Positions 26,066 to 35,501 of a stretch of 64,000 nucleotides of DNA are shown piece by piece. How positions within the stretch are numbered: position 1 is the stretch's first letter; each line of letters begins with the position of its first letter. The notes beneath the pieces are model-generated. The model searched no databases, was not told the origin of the DNA, and worked only from the letters and a program-made list of their open reading frames with translations. The position numbers were made by a program, and so were the translations under genes. This DNA is from Neotamlana sargassicola (GTDB lineage Bacteria > Bacteroidota > Bacteroidia > Flavobacteriales > Flavobacteriaceae): positions 186,001 to 250,000 of the forward strand of contig NZ_JAJAPX010000004.1 of NCBI RefSeq assembly GCF_020523965.1. The letters run 5' to 3'.

Positions 26066-27877
26066 ATGGCAGAAATAGAAAAAGACATACTACGTGGCGG
26101 TCAATTCTTAGTTAAAGAATCAGATTGTCAAGACATTTTTACACCAGAAGATTTTAACGAGGAACAGCTCATGATGAAAGAAGCTGTTACCGAATTTGTA
26201 GACAGAGAACTTTGGGCTAAAAAACCACAATTCGAGAAAAAAGATTACGCTTTAACGGAAGAAGTGATGCGAAAAGCTGGTGAGCTTGGTTTTTTAGGCA
26301 TTTCTGTTCCAGAGGAATATGGAGGCATGGGCATGGGCTTTGTTTCAACCATGTTAGTCTGTGACTATATTTCAGGAGCAACAGGGTCTTTTAGTACTGC
26401 TTTTGGTGCACATACAGGTATTGGTACCATGCCAATTACACTTTATGGTAACGAAGAGCAAAAACAAAAATACGTACCGAAATTAGCTTCGGGAGAATGG
26501 TTTGGTTCTTATTGTTTAACTGAGCCAAGTGCAGGTAGTGATGCAAACTCTGGCAAAACAAAAGCTGTTTTATCAGAAGATGGAAAAACCTATAAAATTA
26601 CAGGACAGAAAATGTGGATATCTAACGCTGGTTTCTGTAGTTTAATGATTGTTTTTGCGCGTATTGAAGACGATAAAAATATTACTGGATTTATTGTAGA
26701 ATACGACCCAAATAATCCTAACGGTATTACTTTAGGAGAAGAAGAGCACAAATTGGGTATTCGAGCTTCTTCTACGCGTCAAGTATTTTTTAATGAAACC
26801 GTAGTACCAGTTGAAAATATGCTTTCTACTCGTGGTAACGGTTTCAAAATTGCAATGAATGCACTAAACGTTGGTAGAATTAAATTAGCAGCAGCTTGTT
26901 TAGATGCGCAACGCCGTACGATAACAGAATCTGTTAAATATGCTAACGAGCGTATTCAATTTAAAACACCTATTTCTAGCTTTGGCGCTATTCGTCAAAA
27001 AATAGCTGAAATGGCTACAAATTGTTGGGTAGGTGAATCTGCAAGTTACCGTGCTGCAAAAAATATTGAAGATCGCATTGAAATTAGAAAAAACAATGGT
27101 AAAGACACACACCAAGAAGCAGAACTAAAAGGTGTTGAAGAGTATGCTATTGAATGTTCTATTTTAAAAGTAGCGGTTTCCGAACATACACAACACTGTA
27201 CAGACGAAGGCATTCAAATATTTGGAGGTATGGGATTCTCTGAAGAAACACCAATTGAATCGGCTTGGAGAGATGCTCGTATTGCAAGAATTTACGAAGG
27301 CACCAACGAAATTAACCGTATGCTAAGTATTGGTATGCTAATTAAAAAAGCAATGCGTGGCCATGTTGATTTATTAGCGCCTGCCATGGCTGTTAAAGAT
27401 GAATTAATGGGAATTCCATCTTTTGAAACTCCAGATTTTTCAGAATTATTTTCTGAAGAAAAAAGTATTATAAAAAACCTAAAAAAGTTATTTTTGATGG
27501 TAGCTGGAGCTGCTTTAGAGAAGTACGGTGAAAAAATGGAACACCAACAACAACTTATGCTAGCAGCATCCGATATTTTAATTCAAATTTATTTAGCAGA
27601 ATCTGCTATTTTACGAGCAGAAAAATTAGCTAAAAAAGAAGGTGAAGATAAAGTAAAAGAGCAAATAGCTATGGCAAAATTAAACCTATTTCATGCTATT
27701 GATGTTATTGAAACCGCAGGAAAACATTCTATTATATCGTTTTCTTCGGGCGACGAACAACGCATGATGCTTATGGGATTAAAACGTTATATTAAATACG
27801 TTAACATGCCAAACATTATAGAATTAAGAAATATTATTGCTAACAAAGTAATAACTGAAAATAAATACTGCTTTTAA
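26066..27877 (+). CDS. fadE: Acyl-CoA dehydrogenase
   Basis: 603 residues, FAD-dependent first enzyme of beta-oxidation. The motifs CLTEPSAGSDA and KMWISNAGF belong to the flavin-binding core, and the catalytic glutamate is in ARIYEGTNEINRM. The extra C-terminal region of about 170 residues is typical of the FadE/VLCAD-like class. It ends the operon, and a hairpin terminator lies 42 bp later. Confidence 0.94.
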   Translation: MAEIEKDILRGGQFLVKESDCQDIFTPEDFNEEQLMMKEAVTEFVDRELWAKKPQFEKKDYALTEEVMRKAGELGFLGISVPEEYGGMGMGFVSTMLVCDYISGATGSFSTAFGAHTGIGTMPITLYGNEEQKQKYVPKLASGEWFGSYCLTEPSAGSDANSGKTKAVLSEDGKTYKITGQKMWISNAGFCSLMIVFARIEDDKNITGFIVEYDPNNPNGITLGEEEHKLGIRASSTRQVFFNETVVPVENMLSTRGNGFKIAMNALNVGRIKLAAACLDAQRRTITESVKYANERIQFKTPISSFGAIRQKIAEMATNCWVGESASYRAAKNIEDRIEIRKNNGKDTHQEAELKGVEEYAIECSILKVAVSEHTQHCTDEGIQIFGGMGFSEETPIESAWRDARIARIYEGTNEINRMLSIGMLIKKAMRGHVDLLAPAMAVKDELMGIPSFETPDFSELFSEEKSIIKNLKKLFLMVAGAALEKYGEKMEHQQQLMLAASDILIQIYLAESAILRAEKLAKKEGEDKVKEQIAMAKLNLFHAIDVIETAGKHSIISFSSGDEQRMMLMGLKRYIKYVNMPNIIELRNIIANKVITENKYCF

Positions 27878-27919
27878 TTATTTATTAGCGGTTTTTGAGT
27901 GACTAATTCAAATTTCAAG

Positions 27920-27957
27920 AACGTCTCGAAATTAATTTCGAGGCGTTTTTATTTTTT
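27920..27957 (+). terminator. Terminator of the beta-oxidation operon
   Basis: AACGTCTCGAAA (27920-27931) pairs with TTTCGAGGCGTT (27936-27947) with one G-U pair and a 4-nt loop, then a T-rich tract. It lies inside a longer possible reading frame of the next gene and argues for the later start at 27983. Confidence 0.85.
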
Positions 27958-27982
27958 ATTACTTTTAATTAAAAATCAATCC

Positions 27983-28450
27983 ATGAAATTTTTATTGCTT
28001 CTTTTGCTCTTCTCTACTTCTATTTGTTTTTCTCAAACTGAAAAAACTCTTGCTCCAAAACTTAAAAATATAGAATGGATATCTGGAAACTGGAAAGGTG
28101 AAGCCTTTGGTGGGAAAACCGAAGAAAATTGGAGCAAACCATCAGGTGGCTCCATGATGGCAACTTTTAAACTTATTGATAAAAACGAAGTTGTTTTCTA
28201 TGAAATTGAAATCATCAGAGAAATTGAAAACTCTTTACTTCTTCAGCTAAAACATTTTGGAAAAGATTTGAAAGGTTGGGAAACCAAAGATGAAACTGTA
28301 GATTTTCCTTTAATAAAACTCACATCAACTAAAGCTATTTTTAAAGGCATGACTTTCGAAAAAGTAAACAATAACGAAATGAATGTTTATGTCGATATTA
28401 AAGATGAGAATGGTAATATAGAAAACGTAAAATTCAATTATAAAAAATAA
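27983..28450 (+). CDS. Secreted DUF6265-like protein
   Basis: 155 residues from the ATG at 27983, which begins a signal peptide (KFLLLLLLFSTSICFSQ). An upstream GTG-initiated extension would run through the terminator hairpin and is rejected. The mature part contains WISGNWKGEAFGGKTEENW and GGSMMATFKL, which I recognise as the DUF6265 pattern, a lipocalin-like beta-barrel family of unknown function. It is 2 bp from the M28 peptidase gene and probably cotranscribed with it. Confidence 0.75.
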   Translation: MKFLLLLLLFSTSICFSQTEKTLAPKLKNIEWISGNWKGEAFGGKTEENWSKPSGGSMMATFKLIDKNEVVFYEIEIIREIENSLLLQLKHFGKDLKGWETKDETVDFPLIKLTSTKAIFKGMTFEKVNNNEMNVYVDIKDENGNIENVKFNYKK

Positions 28451-28452
28451 TA

Positions 28453-29787
28453 ATGAAATACCTTAAGCAAGTAATCTTACTAGTTTTCACTACTACCCTA
28501 ACCGCACAAACCAGTCCTGAAATTTACGATATTATTAAAAACGTTTCAGCAAATCGCATTGAAAACGATATACAAACCTTAGTTAATTTTGGCACACGTA
28601 ATACATTTAGCGATACCATTTCAAACACGCGAGGCATTGGTGCTGCAAGACGTTGGATAAAACAGGAATTCGAAACCATATCTCAATCGTGTAATAATTG
28701 TATCGATGTTTTTTATCAAAAAGATTTTGTAACCAAAGCAGGTAATCGTCGTGTACCACATGATGCTTGGGTTGTAAATGTAGTGGCGATTCAAAAAGGC
28801 ACGAAATATCCAAACCGTTATATTATAATGAGTGGTGATATCGATTCTCGGGCTAGCAATACTATGGATTTTACAACCGATGCACCCGGAGCTAACGATA
28901 ATGCTTCTGGAATGGCAGGAACTATTGAAGCTGCAAGAGTTTTAAGCAAATATAAGTTTGAAAGCAGCATCGTTTATGTTGGTTTATCTGGAGAAGAACA
29001 AGGCCTTTTTGGAGGAGCAGGTTTAGCCAAATATGCTAAAGAAAACAATTGGGACATCATTGGTGTTTTTAATAACGACATGATTGGAAACATAAAAGGT
29101 GTAGACGGCGTTATTGATAATAAAACATTTAGAATTTTCTCTGAACCTGTTCCCGCCAATGAAACCGAAAAACAACGCCAATTAAGACGCTTTTACGGCG
29201 GTGAAGTTGATGGTATTTCGCGCCAATTAGCACGCTATGTTCATAAAAATGTAAAAACGTATATGCCAGACATGAACCCAATGATGGTTTACAGGTTAGA
29301 TCGCTTTGGACGTGGTGGGCATCATCGTCCTTTTAACGATTTAGGTTTTGCTGGTATTCGTATTATGGAAGCTCACGAAAACTATACCCAACAACATCAA
29401 GATGTTCGTGAAGAAAACGGTATAAAATACGGCGATGTTATCGAGCATGTAAATTTTAATTATGCTAAAAAACTAACAGCAGTTAATGCCATAAATTTGG
29501 CAAGTTTAGCTTGGGCACCACCTCAACCAACAAATGTTGCTATTGGCGGTATTGTAGAGGCTTCTGCAAAATTAAAATGGGATAAAATTGATGGCGCCAA
29601 AGGTTATAAAATTTACTGGAGAGATACTACATCTCCAACCTGGGATAATAGTCGTTACGTTGAAAATATTACCGAGTTTACTCTTGATGGTATTGTTATA
29701 GATAATTACTTTTTTGGCGTATCATCGGTTGGAGAAAATGGGTTTGAGAGCGTTGTTGTTTTTCCAAATAAAACTTTTAAAAATTAA
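28453..29787 (+). CDS. Secreted M28-family metallopeptidase with C-terminal FN3-like domain
   Basis: 444 residues with a signal peptide. The dinuclear zinc aminopeptidase core shows GANDNASGMAG (bridging Asp), GLSGEEQGLFG (catalytic and ligand Glu), FNNDMIGN and a late histidine in GRGGHHRPFND. Where the family has the first histidine ligand (GHxDS) this protein has SGDIDSRA, an aspartate. From about residue 350 a fibronectin III-like segment follows. It is probably an exported peptidase for protein nutrients. Whether the Asp still binds zinc is not known. Confidence 0.85.
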   Translation: MKYLKQVILLVFTTTLTAQTSPEIYDIIKNVSANRIENDIQTLVNFGTRNTFSDTISNTRGIGAARRWIKQEFETISQSCNNCIDVFYQKDFVTKAGNRRVPHDAWVVNVVAIQKGTKYPNRYIIMSGDIDSRASNTMDFTTDAPGANDNASGMAGTIEAARVLSKYKFESSIVYVGLSGEEQGLFGGAGLAKYAKENNWDIIGVFNNDMIGNIKGVDGVIDNKTFRIFSEPVPANETEKQRQLRRFYGGEVDGISRQLARYVHKNVKTYMPDMNPMMVYRLDRFGRGGHHRPFNDLGFAGIRIMEAHENYTQQHQDVREENGIKYGDVIEHVNFNYAKKLTAVNAINLASLAWAPPQPTNVAIGGIVEASAKLKWDKIDGAKGYKIYWRDTTSPTWDNSRYVENITEFTLDGIVIDNYFFGVSSVGENGFESVVVFPNKTFKN

Positions 29788-29857
29788 ATTTATGATGTCT
29801 TTAAGAGCTATAATTCCAAATTTTAGTTAAAATTACAATCAGAAATACATCAACTTT

Positions 29858-31495
29858 ATGAAAAAGCTTTTACATTTCATTTTATTAATATCTATAAATA
29901 TTTCATTGGGGCAAGGGTTAATGTCCGATAAAACAGTATTTACACATCAAGACACACTACGTGGTACAATTACCCCAGAACGCGAATGGTGGGATTTAAC
30001 CTATTACAACCTCGAGGTTAAAGTAAATCCAGATAAAAAATTTATATCTGGTAAAAATACCATTCAATATAAAGTTTTAAAGCCTAATTCTGTGCTTCAA
30101 ATAGATTTGCAAGCCCCTTTAAAAATGCTTTATGCCATACAAAATTCCGACACCTTACATATAAAACATGATGGTAATGCACATTTTATCACTTTAAAAG
30201 CGTCACAAGATATTGGAAGCATGCAAACTGTTGATGTTTATTACGAAGGCAATCCTCGTGAAGCTAAAAGAGCCCCATGGGATGGAGGTTTTTCTTGGAA
30301 AAAGGATAAAAATGGCAATCATTTTATAGCGACCTCTTGTCAAGGTTTAGGAGCTAGTGTTTGGTGGCCATGTAAAGACCATATGTACGACGAAGTTGAT
30401 AGTATGCAAATTAGTGTAAATGTACCTTCAAAATTAATGGATGTTTCTAACGGAAGACTTCGCAAAGTTGAGCAAATTGGAGACACAAAAACTTATACAT
30501 GGTTTGTTGGCAGCCCAATTAACAATTATGGCGTAAATTTAAATATTGGAGACTATGTGCACTTTTCTGAAGTTTATGATGGTATGGCAGGAAACTTAGA
30601 TATGGATTACTATGTTTTAAGAGATAACCTTGAAAAAGCAAAAGAACACTTTAAAGATGCTCCAAAAATGATGAAAGCGTTCGAGCATTGGTTTGGTCAA
30701 TATCCGTTTTACAAAGATGGTTATAAACTAGTTGAAGTACCCTATTTAGGTATGGAACATCAAAGCTCGGTAACCTACGGTAACCAATACAAAACTGGCT
30801 TTTTAGGATCAGATTTATCCGGAACCGGCTGGGGTTTTAAATTCGATTTCATCATTATCCATGAATCTGGCCACGAATGGTTTGCCAATAATATAACGGA
30901 TAAAGATATTGCAGATATGTGGATACATGAAAGCTTTACTTCCTATTCCGAAAACCTATTTTTAGATTATTATTACGGAAAAGAAGCCAGTGCAGATTAT
31001 GTAATAGGCACACGTAAAAATGTACTAAACGACAAACCAATTATTGGCCATTATAATGTAAATAAAGAAGGCTCTGGCGATATGTACTATAAAGGATCTA
31101 ACATGCTTCACACACTACGCCAACTTATTGAAGATGATGAAAAATGGAGGCAAATTTTACGTAAAATAAACGTACAATTTTACCATCAAACAGTTACTAC
31201 TAAACAAATTGAAGATTTTTTAATTACAGAAACAGGAATAGATTTAAACGCTTTTTTCAATCAATATTTAAGAGATATTCGCATTCCAAAATTAGAATAT
31301 AGCATAAAAGGAAAAACATTAAAATATCGTTACACCAACATTGTTGAAAATTTCGACATGCCTATTCAAGTAGAAATTGATGGAAAATCGCAATGGATTC
31401 AACCCAATGCAAATTGGCAAACACTTGAACTCGATGTAAAAAACCCAGAAATAGTTATTGATAGAGATTTTTATATCGAATCTGAAAAATTATAA
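29858..31495 (+). CDS. Secreted M1-family aminopeptidase
   Basis: 545 residues with signal peptide (LLHFILLISINISLGQG). Gluzincin motif HESGHEWF with the third zinc ligand in WIHESFTSYSE about 19 residues on; the exopeptidase motif is GMEHQSSVTYGN in place of GAMEN. The length lacks the large C-terminal domain of PepN, as in many bacterial secreted M1 enzymes. The stop codon overlaps the start of the next gene (TAATG). Confidence 0.93.
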   Translation: MKKLLHFILLISINISLGQGLMSDKTVFTHQDTLRGTITPEREWWDLTYYNLEVKVNPDKKFISGKNTIQYKVLKPNSVLQIDLQAPLKMLYAIQNSDTLHIKHDGNAHFITLKASQDIGSMQTVDVYYEGNPREAKRAPWDGGFSWKKDKNGNHFIATSCQGLGASVWWPCKDHMYDEVDSMQISVNVPSKLMDVSNGRLRKVEQIGDTKTYTWFVGSPINNYGVNLNIGDYVHFSEVYDGMAGNLDMDYYVLRDNLEKAKEHFKDAPKMMKAFEHWFGQYPFYKDGYKLVEVPYLGMEHQSSVTYGNQYKTGFLGSDLSGTGWGFKFDFIIIHESGHEWFANNITDKDIADMWIHESFTSYSENLFLDYYYGKEASADYVIGTRKNVLNDKPIIGHYNVNKEGSGDMYYKGSNMLHTLRQLIEDDEKWRQILRKINVQFYHQTVTTKQIEDFLITETGIDLNAFFNQYLRDIRIPKLEYSIKGKTLKYRYTNIVENFDMPIQVEIDGKSQWIQPNANWQTLELDVKNPEIVIDRDFYIESEKL

Positions 31496-32070
31496 TGCCA
31501 GAAAAAGAAGTTCTATATTTTAAAAACGATACCGAATGGCGTGCGTGGTTACATAACAATCACGCCATTTCAAAGGGTGTTTACCTTATATTTTATAAAG
31601 TGAATCATGAAGCAGAATCGATGCGCTGGGAAGAAGCTGTAAAAGTTGCACTTTGCTATGGCTGGATAGACTCTACTGTAAAAAGCTTAGGCGGCGGGAA
31701 ACGGCAACAACAATTTTCTCCTAGAAATCATAAAAGTGTTTGGAGCGCTGTAAATAAAAGGTACATCGACCAATTAATTGCTGAAAACTTAATGCATGAA
31801 AGCGGCCTAAGAAGCATTGCCATAGCCAAGGAAAACAAAAGTTGGTTTACCTTAGATGATGTTGAAAACGGTATTATCCCAAAAGATTTACAAAGTGCAT
31901 TTAAAGTAAACCCAACAGCATACTCAAATTATAAAAACTTTGCACCATCATACCGAAAAAGTTATTTGTACTGGCTTAACCAAGCCAAACGAGACGCAAC
32001 ACGCGAAAAGCGTATTATAGAAATAATAAAACTTTGCGAAAACAATATAAAAACTAGAGGAAATTGGTAA
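31495..32070 (+). CDS. YdeI/OmpD-associated family protein
   Basis: 191 residues. The motifs LYFKNDTEWRAWL, ALCYGWIDS and QQFSPRNHKSVWSAVN are those of the YdeI-like family, and the C-terminal YWLNQAKRDATREKRI is also typical. Function is not established; some relatives are linked to resistance to cationic antimicrobial peptides. Its start overlaps the stop of the M1 peptidase gene. It converges on the FNR-like gene with a 2-bp gap. Confidence 0.82.
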   Translation: MPEKEVLYFKNDTEWRAWLHNNHAISKGVYLIFYKVNHEAESMRWEEAVKVALCYGWIDSTVKSLGGGKRQQQFSPRNHKSVWSAVNKRYIDQLIAENLMHESGLRSIAIAKENKSWFTLDDVENGIIPKDLQSAFKVNPTAYSNYKNFAPSYRKSYLYWLNQAKRDATREKRIIEIIKLCENNIKTRGNW

Positions 32071-32072
32071 AA

Positions 32073-32750
32073 CTATTCAACACGAATTAAATCTTCTATT
32101 TTTTCAATCTTAATTTTTTTACCTTCTGTAGTAATTAATCCTTCTTTTTTAAACTGCGAAATAATGCGTATTGCGGACTCTGTAGCTGTTCCTACAATGT
32201 TAGCATAATCATCGCGTGTAAGCATAATGTTTAAAAATCCGTTAGCATCTTCACCAAAATTATTCTTTAAATAAACTAAAGTTTCGGCCAAACGTTGTCT
32301 AACCGATTTTTGAGCCATATCAACAATTACATTATCTGCCAACTTTAATTCATCGGCCATATCTTTAAGCATGTCCATGGAAAAATTAATATTGGTAGAT
32401 AAATCATGAATAATCTCATGCTTAGGTATAAAACACACTTGCATATCGTTTACGGCAACAGCAGTTAAATTTGCAGCTTCATCTGAAATTAAAGATCGTT
32501 GCCCCAATAAATCACCTCTTACAACCAGTTTTACTATTTGATCCTTTCCGTTAGAACTTAATTTAGATAATTTACAAACACCTTCTTTTACACAAAAAAC
32601 GCCATTAACATGCACGCCTTCTTCAAAAATTACCTCGCCTTTTTTTATGGTTCGGGTAGTTTTACATCCAGACAACCTAACTAAATCATCTTTTTGTAAC
32701 GCCTTTAAGGCGTTAAACTGCCTAATAATACATTGCTCACACTTACTCAT
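32073..32750 (-). CDS. Crp/Fnr-family regulator, FNR-like
   Basis: 225 residues with a cyclic-nucleotide-binding-like domain and a C-terminal helix-turn-helix (LTRDDYANIVGTATESAIRI). The N-terminus has Cys4 and Cys7 (CEQC), another cysteine at 29 and others in the sensor domain, compatible with an iron-sulfur oxygen sensor. It is divergent from ccoI and the cbb3 oxidase genes. The intergenic region holds the palindrome TGATAATTATCA. Oxygen control of the oxidase locus is a strong inference; the cluster ligands are not proven. Confidence 0.88.
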   Translation of the reverse strand: MSKCEQCIIRQFNALKALQKDDLVRLSGCKTTRTIKKGEVIFEEGVHVNGVFCVKEGVCKLSKLSSNGKDQIVKLVVRGDLLGQRSLISDEAANLTAVAVNDMQVCFIPKHEIIHDLSTNINFSMDMLKDMADELKLADNVIVDMAQKSVRQRLAETLVYLKNNFGEDANGFLNIMLTRDDYANIVGTATESAIRIISQFKKEGLITTEGKKIKIEKIEDLIRVE

Positions 32751-32786
32751 ACCTTGTTTTGAAGAATGGTAAATTTAAACAAAACC

Positions 32787-32798
32787 TGATAATTATCA
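32787..32798. promoter_or_regulatory. FNR-type site between fnr-like gene and ccoI
   Basis: Perfect palindrome TGATAATTATCA, equal to the TGATnnnnATCA core of FNR/CRP sites. It is 37 bp from the regulator start and 58 bp from the ccoI ATG, so it could control both. Confidence 0.7.
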
Positions 32799-32855
32799 TA
32801 TTTTTTTTAGGCATTGATTACAACCTTTGCTTCAGGTATTTATGAGCAAAAAATT

Positions 32856-35228
32856 ATGAAACAAACTACATGTTTTCACTGTGGCGATTTGTGCCAAAGC
32901 AAGCATATTATTTATCAAGAAAAAGACTTTTGTTGCAACGGTTGTAAAACGGTTTATGAAATTTTCTCTGAAAACGATTTAACCTGTTATTACGATTTAC
33001 AACAAACACCAGGTGCAACACCCCAAGATATTGAAGGTAAATACGATTTTCTTGAAGATGAAATTATAATTGAAAAACTAACCGAATTTAATGATGGTAA
33101 ACACCAAATTGCCTCCTTAACTATTCCGCATATTCATTGTAGTTCATGTATTTGGATTTTAGAAAACCTAAACAAACTCAACCCTAACATTACAGCTTCT
33201 CAAGTAAATTTTGGTAAAAAAACAGTAAGAATTACCTATAAAACGGAGGCGTTTTCGCTTAAAGAAGCGGTATTATTACTAAGCAAAATTGGCTACGAAC
33301 CCTATATTTCTCTTGAAGATTTTAGCACAGGTAAAAGCAAAGTTAATCGCAGCTTAATTTACAAACTAGGTGTTGCTGGTTTTGCCTTTGGTAATGTTAT
33401 GTTTTTATCGTTTCCAGAATATTTTGAAGTTAATGAATTCTGGCTAGAGCAATATAAAATCGTATTTCGCTGGCTTATGTTTACATTTTCCTTGCCTGTT
33501 GTGTTTTATGCTGCTCAAGATTATTTTATATCGGCTTACAAAGGTTTAAAAAGTAAACTACTAAATATTGATATTCCTATAGCGCTTGGTATTTTGGTTT
33601 TATTTATACGAAGTACCGCCGAAATTGTTTTAAATATTGGCACTGGCTTTTTCGATAGTTTAACAGGTTTAGTTTTCTTTTTATTACTCGGAAAATATTT
33701 TCAGCAACGCACCTATAATTTTTTGTCTTTCGAGCGCGATTACAAATCGTACTTCCCCATTGCTGTAACCAAAATTTATAAAGGAGAAGAAAAACCTATT
33801 CAAGTTTATGATATTAAAAAAGGCGACCGATTATTAATTAGAAACGAAGAACTTATTCCTGTTGATGGTATTTTAATTAACGGAAATGCCAACATTGATT
33901 ACAGTTTTGTTACCGGTGAATCTGAAGCCGTAAAAAAAGCCTCTGGAGATAAACTTTTTGCTGGAGGAAAACAAACCTCTGGAAGCATTGAAATAGAAGC
34001 CTTAAATGCTGTAGAACAAAGTTACCTAACACAACTTTGGAGCAACGATGTATTCAATAAAAATAAAGAAGATGGCTTTACAACCTTAACAAACACCATA
34101 AGCAAACGGTTTACTATTATTGTATTAAGCATAGCCGTAGTTGCTACTACATTTTGGTTATTTGTTGATGCCACCAAAGCTTTAAACGTATTTACTTCTG
34201 TTTTAATTATTGCTTGCCCTTGTGCCATTGCTCTTTCTGCCCCTTTTACTTTAGGCAATTTGTTGCGCATTTTTGGAAAGTTGAAATTCTATTTAAAAAA
34301 CGCTTCGGTTATCGAGCAACTTGCCAAAATAGACACTATTATTTTTGATAAAACAGGCACTATAACTTCAAACAAAAAAACAAAAACAACTTATCGAGGC
34401 TCAAAATTAACGCCAAACGAAGAAATTTTGCTAACGAGTACGTTAAGACACTCAAATCATCCGTTGAGCAGGTCTTTATACAAATTGCTTCAACAAAATA
34501 ATATTGAAAGTTTAGACTATTTTGAAGAACACTTAGGAGAAGGTATTTATGGGAAAACACAAAACGAATCTATTAAAATAGGTTCTGCAAAATATGTTGG
34601 GCAACTTCAACCAGAAACCGAATTAAGTACAGCGGTTCATATTAGTACAAATAATACTTACAAAGGTAAATTCACTTTTTATAATGCTTATAGAAAAGGC
34701 ATTTCAAAGCTATTCAATCAATTAAAAACTAATTACGATTTAGCTATTCTTTCAGGAGATAACGCTAGCGAATTAAACAACCTAAAAAAGCTATTACCAA
34801 GTAAAACCAAACTTATTTTTAATCAAAAACCTAACGACAAGCTAGAATACATAAAACACCATCAAAACAATGGCGCAAATGTGCTTATGATTGGCGATGG
34901 TTTAAACGACGCAGGTGCACTGGCACAAAGTAATGTTGGTATTGCTATTTCAGAAAACATCAATGTATTTTCTCCTGCATGCGATGCCATTCTGGACGCT
35001 TCAAAATTCAATCAACTATATCATTATATAAAGGCATCAAAAACCGCTATAAAAATTATAAAATGGAGTTTTGTGTTCTCCTTTTTCTACAATGCTATTG
35101 GCTTATACTTTGCCATCACGGGTCAACTTATGCCTGTAATTGCAGCTATATTAATGCCGTTAAGCTCTATTAGCATTGTGGTTTTTACAACCATTGCCAC
35201 TAACATTTTAGGTCAGAAATTAAAATAA
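32856..35228 (+). CDS. ccoI: Copper-translocating P-type ATPase of the cbb3 locus
   Basis: 790 residues from the ATG at 32856; an upstream TTG is possible but puts odd residues before the metal domain. The N-terminus has a cysteine-rich domain (CFHCGDLC, FCCNGCKTVYE) and an HMA domain with HCSSC at 94-98. The transmembrane metal site is CPC at 454-456, the phosphorylated Asp498 is in DKTGTITS, and the hinge is GDGLNDAGAL. This arrangement is that of FixI/CcoI, which exports Cu(I) for cbb3 oxidase assembly. It is divergent from the FNR-like gene and upstream of ccoS. Confidence 0.94.
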   Translation: MKQTTCFHCGDLCQSKHIIYQEKDFCCNGCKTVYEIFSENDLTCYYDLQQTPGATPQDIEGKYDFLEDEIIIEKLTEFNDGKHQIASLTIPHIHCSSCIWILENLNKLNPNITASQVNFGKKTVRITYKTEAFSLKEAVLLLSKIGYEPYISLEDFSTGKSKVNRSLIYKLGVAGFAFGNVMFLSFPEYFEVNEFWLEQYKIVFRWLMFTFSLPVVFYAAQDYFISAYKGLKSKLLNIDIPIALGILVLFIRSTAEIVLNIGTGFFDSLTGLVFFLLLGKYFQQRTYNFLSFERDYKSYFPIAVTKIYKGEEKPIQVYDIKKGDRLLIRNEELIPVDGILINGNANIDYSFVTGESEAVKKASGDKLFAGGKQTSGSIEIEALNAVEQSYLTQLWSNDVFNKNKEDGFTTLTNTISKRFTIIVLSIAVVATTFWLFVDATKALNVFTSVLIIACPCAIALSAPFTLGNLLRIFGKLKFYLKNASVIEQLAKIDTIIFDKTGTITSNKKTKTTYRGSKLTPNEEILLTSTLRHSNHPLSRSLYKLLQQNNIESLDYFEEHLGEGIYGKTQNESIKIGSAKYVGQLQPETELSTAVHISTNNTYKGKFTFYNAYRKGISKLFNQLKTNYDLAILSGDNASELNNLKKLLPSKTKLIFNQKPNDKLEYIKHHQNNGANVLMIGDGLNDAGALAQSNVGIAISENINVFSPACDAILDASKFNQLYHYIKASKTAIKIIKWSFVFSFFYNAIGLYFAITGQLMPVIAAILMPLSSISIVVFTTIATNILGQKLK

Positions 35229-35243
35229 AAAACTTATGAAACA

Positions 35244-35255
35244 TGATAAATATCA
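35244..35255. promoter_or_regulatory. FNR-type site upstream of ccoS-ccoNO
   Basis: Perfect palindrome TGATAAATATCA, 51 bp before the ccoS start. It is followed by a hairpin CATCTTTT-AAA-AAAAGATG (35254-35272) overlapping it by two bases. Together with the site near ccoI it places both transcription starts of the oxidase locus under the same type of regulator. Confidence 0.7.
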
Positions 35256-35306
35256 TCTTTTAAAAAAAGATGCCAACGTAATTTTGAACCATAACTTCAA
35301 GTAGGT

Positions 35307-35492
35307 ATGAGTGTTATATATGTATTACTAACCATTAGCATAATCATTGCTATTGTCTTTTTTATTGGCTTTATAAAAGCTGTAAAATCTGGACAATATG
35401 ATGATGATTACACGCCATCTGTACGCATGCTTTTTGAAGACGAATTGGTTAAAACCAAACCTAACAAAACCATTAATAAAACTAAAGTTTAA
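35307..35492 (+). CDS. ccoS: cbb3 oxidase assembly protein CcoS
   Basis: 61 residues: one N-terminal membrane helix (VLLTISIIIAIVFFIGFI) then the short soluble tail SGQYDDDYTPSVRMLFEDE, the characteristic form of CcoS/FixS. It is needed for cofactor insertion in cbb3 oxidases. It is 9 bp before ccoNO. Confidence 0.92.
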   Translation: MSVIYVLLTISIIIAIVFFIGFIKAVKSGQYDDDYTPSVRMLFEDELVKTKPNKTINKTKV

Positions 35493-35501
35493 TTAACTAT
35501 T

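Noticed and set aside
27899-27982. GTG-initiated N-terminal extension of the DUF6265-like protein
   Set aside because: It reads through the hairpin terminator of the beta-oxidation operon, and the signal peptide begins at the later ATG.
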